DNA of 64,000 bases from Dioscorea cayenensis subsp. rotundata (lineage: Eukaryota; Streptophyta; Magnoliopsida; Dioscoreales; Dioscoreaceae): positions 19,214,305-19,278,304 of the forward strand of contig NC_052488.1 in NCBI RefSeq assembly GCF_009730915.1. The letters are read 5' to 3'. The notes beneath the pieces are model-generated. The model searched no databases. It had not been told where the DNA came from and saw nothing but the letters and a program-made list of their open reading frames with translations. Shown piece by piece: positions 60,345 to 64,000 of the stretch. The first letter of the stretch is position 1. Every line of letters starts with the position of its first letter. A program made the position numbers and the translations under genes.

Positions 60345-63129
60345 AGCTTTCATTAGAGACACCTGTGCTTTTTATCAGAGGTCCATTCATTGCTCTTTGC
60401 TTGTTGTGTCAAACCACATGAATTTTGACAGTACAAAACTCACGAATTGTTATGTTCTCTGATCCTCTTTTCATTTATATTGCTGGAAAACTCCCAGACT
60501 AGCGTTCTTGTACTTTAATGTGAAACTTCATATATTAATGAACCATATGTTGTTTCCATTGTGTTCATAGTGTTGCACTCTCCTTGTCTCTTCTTTGAAT
60601 TTCTTATTTGCTGTGGTGATTGAGAGTGACGTCAAGTAATAATCATCTATTATTCTGTTTGCTTGCATTTTTGTTGTGTCCTTAAAATCTTTATTGCACA
60701 GTTTGTGTAAGTCTGAATTGGATACATTTCTACTAGGCTAGCTTCCTTCTGGATTTTTTTTCTTTCCAATTTCACCATAGAAATGCTAGTATCTAAGTGA
60801 CAGTAGGAACATGGATTATGTCATATAGTATATGGTGATCTCTGTGCAACATGAGGGAAAATTGAAATGATACAAAGGGGGAGCAACGACGAAATAGAAG
60901 GGTATGTCTATCCCAAGGGGTCATATAGAATGAGGGGTTCTTTCTATATGTCTTGCATCTCCGTTATGTTCATGTTAAGTTGACTGTGCTGCATTTGCCA
61001 TAAATGATCTCGTCCAGCTCATGATGATTTGCCCGAGATGGATCATTATGAAGTTTAAAGTTCAAATATGGACTTTGGACATTCGGTTGGAAGTTGGTTG
61101 TGAAGAAGTTGTGTGTGATAGGGTTTTTTGATTGTGGTTAGAAGCCGGGAAGGCTTGGTGTAGACCTTCATATAAGAAATTAGACTGCTATTGGAAAACT
61201 CTTGTTGGGGTTGGATGATGTTTCTCTCTGATAGTTGTGCCGTAATGTCAATTTATATATGTGTACATATGTGTGCTTTTAGGGTTTGGTTCTCAAGTTA
61301 TACCTCTTTTAAACTAGATTATGCTTCTTTAATGAAACGGTTACCGTCGAATATGTATATACTCTGCTGAAATTTGATTAACATTTTTTAAGAGGACATG
61401 GTTTGATGTAGTTATTATGAGTTTGTCAATGAGGAATAAGCTTTGTGAAATTTCTGTTCATGGATATTTTATCGGCTTTGATTTAAGGATGTTGTCCTCG
61501 GGATAAAACCGGTTGCCTAAGATTAAAATGTTCTAAAAAGTGTGATCATTAATCTCTTAGTCTTTTTTTATTGTGATGATATCTAAGGGCAAATCTAATA
61601 GCGCATTTAATCATGAATCTCCTAGCCTGATTAATATGAGGATACTAACCGAAGGATAATATTAGTTGCTTTAGGCAGGATGTTTTGTGAATCTCATTGC
61701 TTATTTGTTTTGATTATCTCAACCTAAGGGTAAAGCCTATGTCTATTGGTCTATGTCTACAATGTGTCTAATTCTGTTTCTAAGAAGAAGAATTCATGGT
61801 AGGGGGCAAGAAATGATACTGGTGCTTTACCTGGAAAAGAACGCAGCATGAGAATGTGTTGAGTGAGGAGACAAAATGAGTTGATTCATGTGATACATTT
61901 CAGTTGCTTGTATATACAGTGTTGTGAATATTTGGAAGGTAGTCATCTTTGGTGCAGCTGTTACTCTATTTGATCAAGCAATATGATGCTCCACGTTTCA
62001 TTATTAGTATAGAATTCTGTACTAAAGGTTTGAACTAATACTTTAACACTAAATGAGGTATGTGAACCGTCTGTGTATGAATTGAATTGGATTTGAACAT
62101 GTTTCATGAAAGCAAAACAGTGTGATTTGGTTTGAGAGGGTGTTCCAGGGCCCCTCATAGGAATGTTCTTTCAAAACCTCCTTGGTATGTGGTTGTGAAT
62201 TGCAAGTGTTATTATTTGCCGTTTATCACTTCATTGATTATTTCATTTTCCCTTAAATGAAAACCTCCTTTTATGCAAATTAAATGTTTGATGTATGAGT
62301 TGTCTTTGCAATGGTTTGTCGAACTTTAATTCATTATGTTCCTGGATCTCTTTTCTATTTACTCGTGTTAATGATTCCAAGTTTTTGTGTGTATATTTCT
62401 AGCAGAAATGTGAGTTAATGTAGTGGTGTGGATCACTCGGCTGTAACTTTTTATGAATGTAATTCCATACATTTATTCAAGGAAAATTGTTATATACACT
62501 CAGGTTGCTGCATTAACAGAGTTAAAACACAAGGGAATAAATAAACACAGGTGATAACTATCCTTTTTCAAATATTTTATTAACTTGTATAGCTTAATCA
62601 TTTTTTTTTTAACCAAAATAACTAATAGAATGGTAGCGAACATCTTGGTTAATTTTTTTTTTTCTTTTTCCAAGTTGTTTGGAAAACGTCAAACATGAAA
62701 TTTTTTTTTAAATGATTTATTTTTGTATAACCAATAATTTTGATGTTGATCGGATCTCAGGTATATAATTTTTAAAAATACTAAAAATCACACTGTATAA
62801 TCATTTAAATACATAAATAAATAAATAATCCTTCATCCAAATGGAACAAAAATCCACGGCATAAGCACTCAACAAAAATAAGCCATCATACCTTTTTTAC
62901 CATATAAAAAACATTTCACTTATTTTGACATCTGGAACCCAAATACTTATCAAACATTCATAGTTACCGTGGGAGAAGCCATCTGCATTTGGTCATATAA
63001 GATAAATCTATTCTTTTTGTACTTTGCAGTGGCCTTAGATCAATAATGATGCATGGGTTTCATCATAAAAATTAAAAAGTAATACTACTTATACAAAATA
63101 AATACTTGAAAAGCAACCTTGAGTGACAT
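60345..63129. other. AHA1 3' UTR and intergenic DNA
   Basis: 60345 to about 60560 is the probable 3' UTR. The remainder is moderately AT-rich without a supportable gene, RNA or transposon. A minus-strand frame of 65 codons near 61961-62158 matches nothing I know. Confidence 0.55.
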
Positions 63130-63900
63130 GGATGGTTTTGTTGGCATCCACATCATTCTCTGCTCATGAACTTTCAGGTAAATGAAAGTGTGACTCATTT
63201 CCTGAAACAACTAAGAGATACAAAGCTGAGGATTTCAAAGATGACTTTAAATTATTTACAACTACATCAGGAAGTGGAATTGGAGAAGATGAACAACACT
63301 CAAGCTTCCACAAGCCAATCTGAAGGGAAAAGGAGCTTGCTGTTTTCCTGGATTACATAAATAAGTCATTCTCTGATCACTTGAATTTGCCATTCCAACT
63401 TGGAAGTTTTATTTATTTATATGTATGTTGTTACATGAGTTCTGGATATCCAAATTGGTTTACAATAAACAACTTGCAGAATTTACAGAAGTTAGTGCTA
63501 AGAAAGTGCAAAAACTGCAACAAACTTACAGTTGGAGAACTCTACTTGTATGAGATGGGTATGACAACTGAGATTTCCATCTCTGGAGAAATTATGTTTG
63601 AAATCATCAAGGTCCTTGGATAATTAAACATGTATAAGTAACAAGCTGATCCCTCAACTAAATGGAACTTCCATCTCTGTATGTAGTTGAATGAACTGCA
63701 AGCACTACTAATTGGGAAGATATCTTCACTTATCTTCTCTAATCTACCTGAAGAATAGAGGAAGCTGATTTTCTTGAGTTGATACTTGATAGCACAAAAT
63801 AAGTCAAGAGGAAATCCACATTACCGTTAGTGCTGCCGCAGTGATTAATAATGATTCTCATTGGCAACTGTTTCTGAAGAGCTTCTCGTTTCTTTTCTTT
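63130..63900 (+). pseudogene. Second CC-(NB)-LRR resistance-gene relic
   Basis: From 63166 the frame reads to FLKQLRD, shifts by one to YKAEDFKDDFKLF (family form YDAEDLLDDFEY), then shifts back to LQLHQEVELEKMNNTQASTSQS. This is the Rx-type coiled coil, and its STSQ end matches the relic near 4590. After a stop at about 63358 the next recognisable part is already LRR: YPNWFTINNLQNLQKLVLRK with CKNCNKL (about 63438-63530), the usual FPxW...LxNLxxLxLxxCxxCxxLP pattern. LRFPSLEKLCLKSS then appears in another frame near 63570-63612. No NB-ARC motif lies between the CC and the LRR. It continues as debris toward the window edge. Confidence 0.72.
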
Positions 63901-64000
63901 TTGTTATATATGAAGCTAATTAATCACTCCAATTGGCTCAGTCTGGTTTAATCCTTTTCCTTGGTTGCTCTTATATTAACGCTACTATCACTGCTATCAC

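Overview
The window is nuclear DNA of a flowering plant. Its genes are split by GT-AG introns and include plant-specific families: a class II HD-Zip factor, a TRICHOME BIREFRINGENCE-like acyltransferase, a plant-type 10-formyl-THF synthetase and a WCRKC thioredoxin. Gene space is sparse and separated by AT-rich DNA full of (AT)n, (ATT)n and (ATC)n microsatellites, retrotransposons, SINEs and TIR elements. The species cannot be fixed from the sequence. GC-rich first exons in some genes would fit a monocot, but this is only a lean.

Layout. 1-9 kb is a decayed disease-resistance (CC-NB-LRR type) locus. It holds an old Ty1/copia relic (about 1.84-3.01 kb) and a CC/LRR pseudogene (4.24-7.72 kb) split by a deleted copia element with two LTRs and a 5-bp target duplication. 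A downstream segment is also present upstream, and a SINE with 11-bp target duplications follows. 9.2-14 kb is intergenic. 14.1-15.2 kb (+) is an HD-Zip II gene with four exons, followed by a three-copy tandem repeat. 16-28 kb is a gene desert with a partly duplicated hAT-like element near 25 kb. 28.4-30.9 kb (-) is a five-exon TBL gene with an N-glycosylation-sequon repeat stem. 32.8-33.6 kb is a long-TIR element with a nested SINE. 36.5-41.7 kb (-) is a four-exon 10-formyltetrahydrofolate synthetase gene. 42.3-42.9 kb is a clean hAT-type non-autonomous element. 44.3-47.4 kb (+) is the five-exon WCRKC thioredoxin gene. 49.4-50.2 kb (-) is an intronless RING-H2 E3 ligase gene. A tRNA-Ser(GCU) lies at 50.8 kb. 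52.2-57.3 kb (-) is an almost full-length L1-type LINE with a few stops, one frameshift and a mutated RT catalytic box. 57.6-58.8 kb is a long-TIR element carrying a captured fragment of a DHHC palmitoyltransferase gene. 59.1-60.3 kb (+) is a three-exon AHA1-type Hsp90 co-chaperone gene. 63.1-64 kb is a second resistance-gene relic of the same family as the one near 4 kb.

The six protein-coding genes are independent housekeeping or regulatory loci and do not form a pathway. Splice sites were placed by eye, and each model gives one continuous frame across all its exons. The most informative parts of the window are the mobile-element nesting and capture events and the two resistance-gene relics that both lack the NB-ARC region. 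I found no coherent new multi-gene system.
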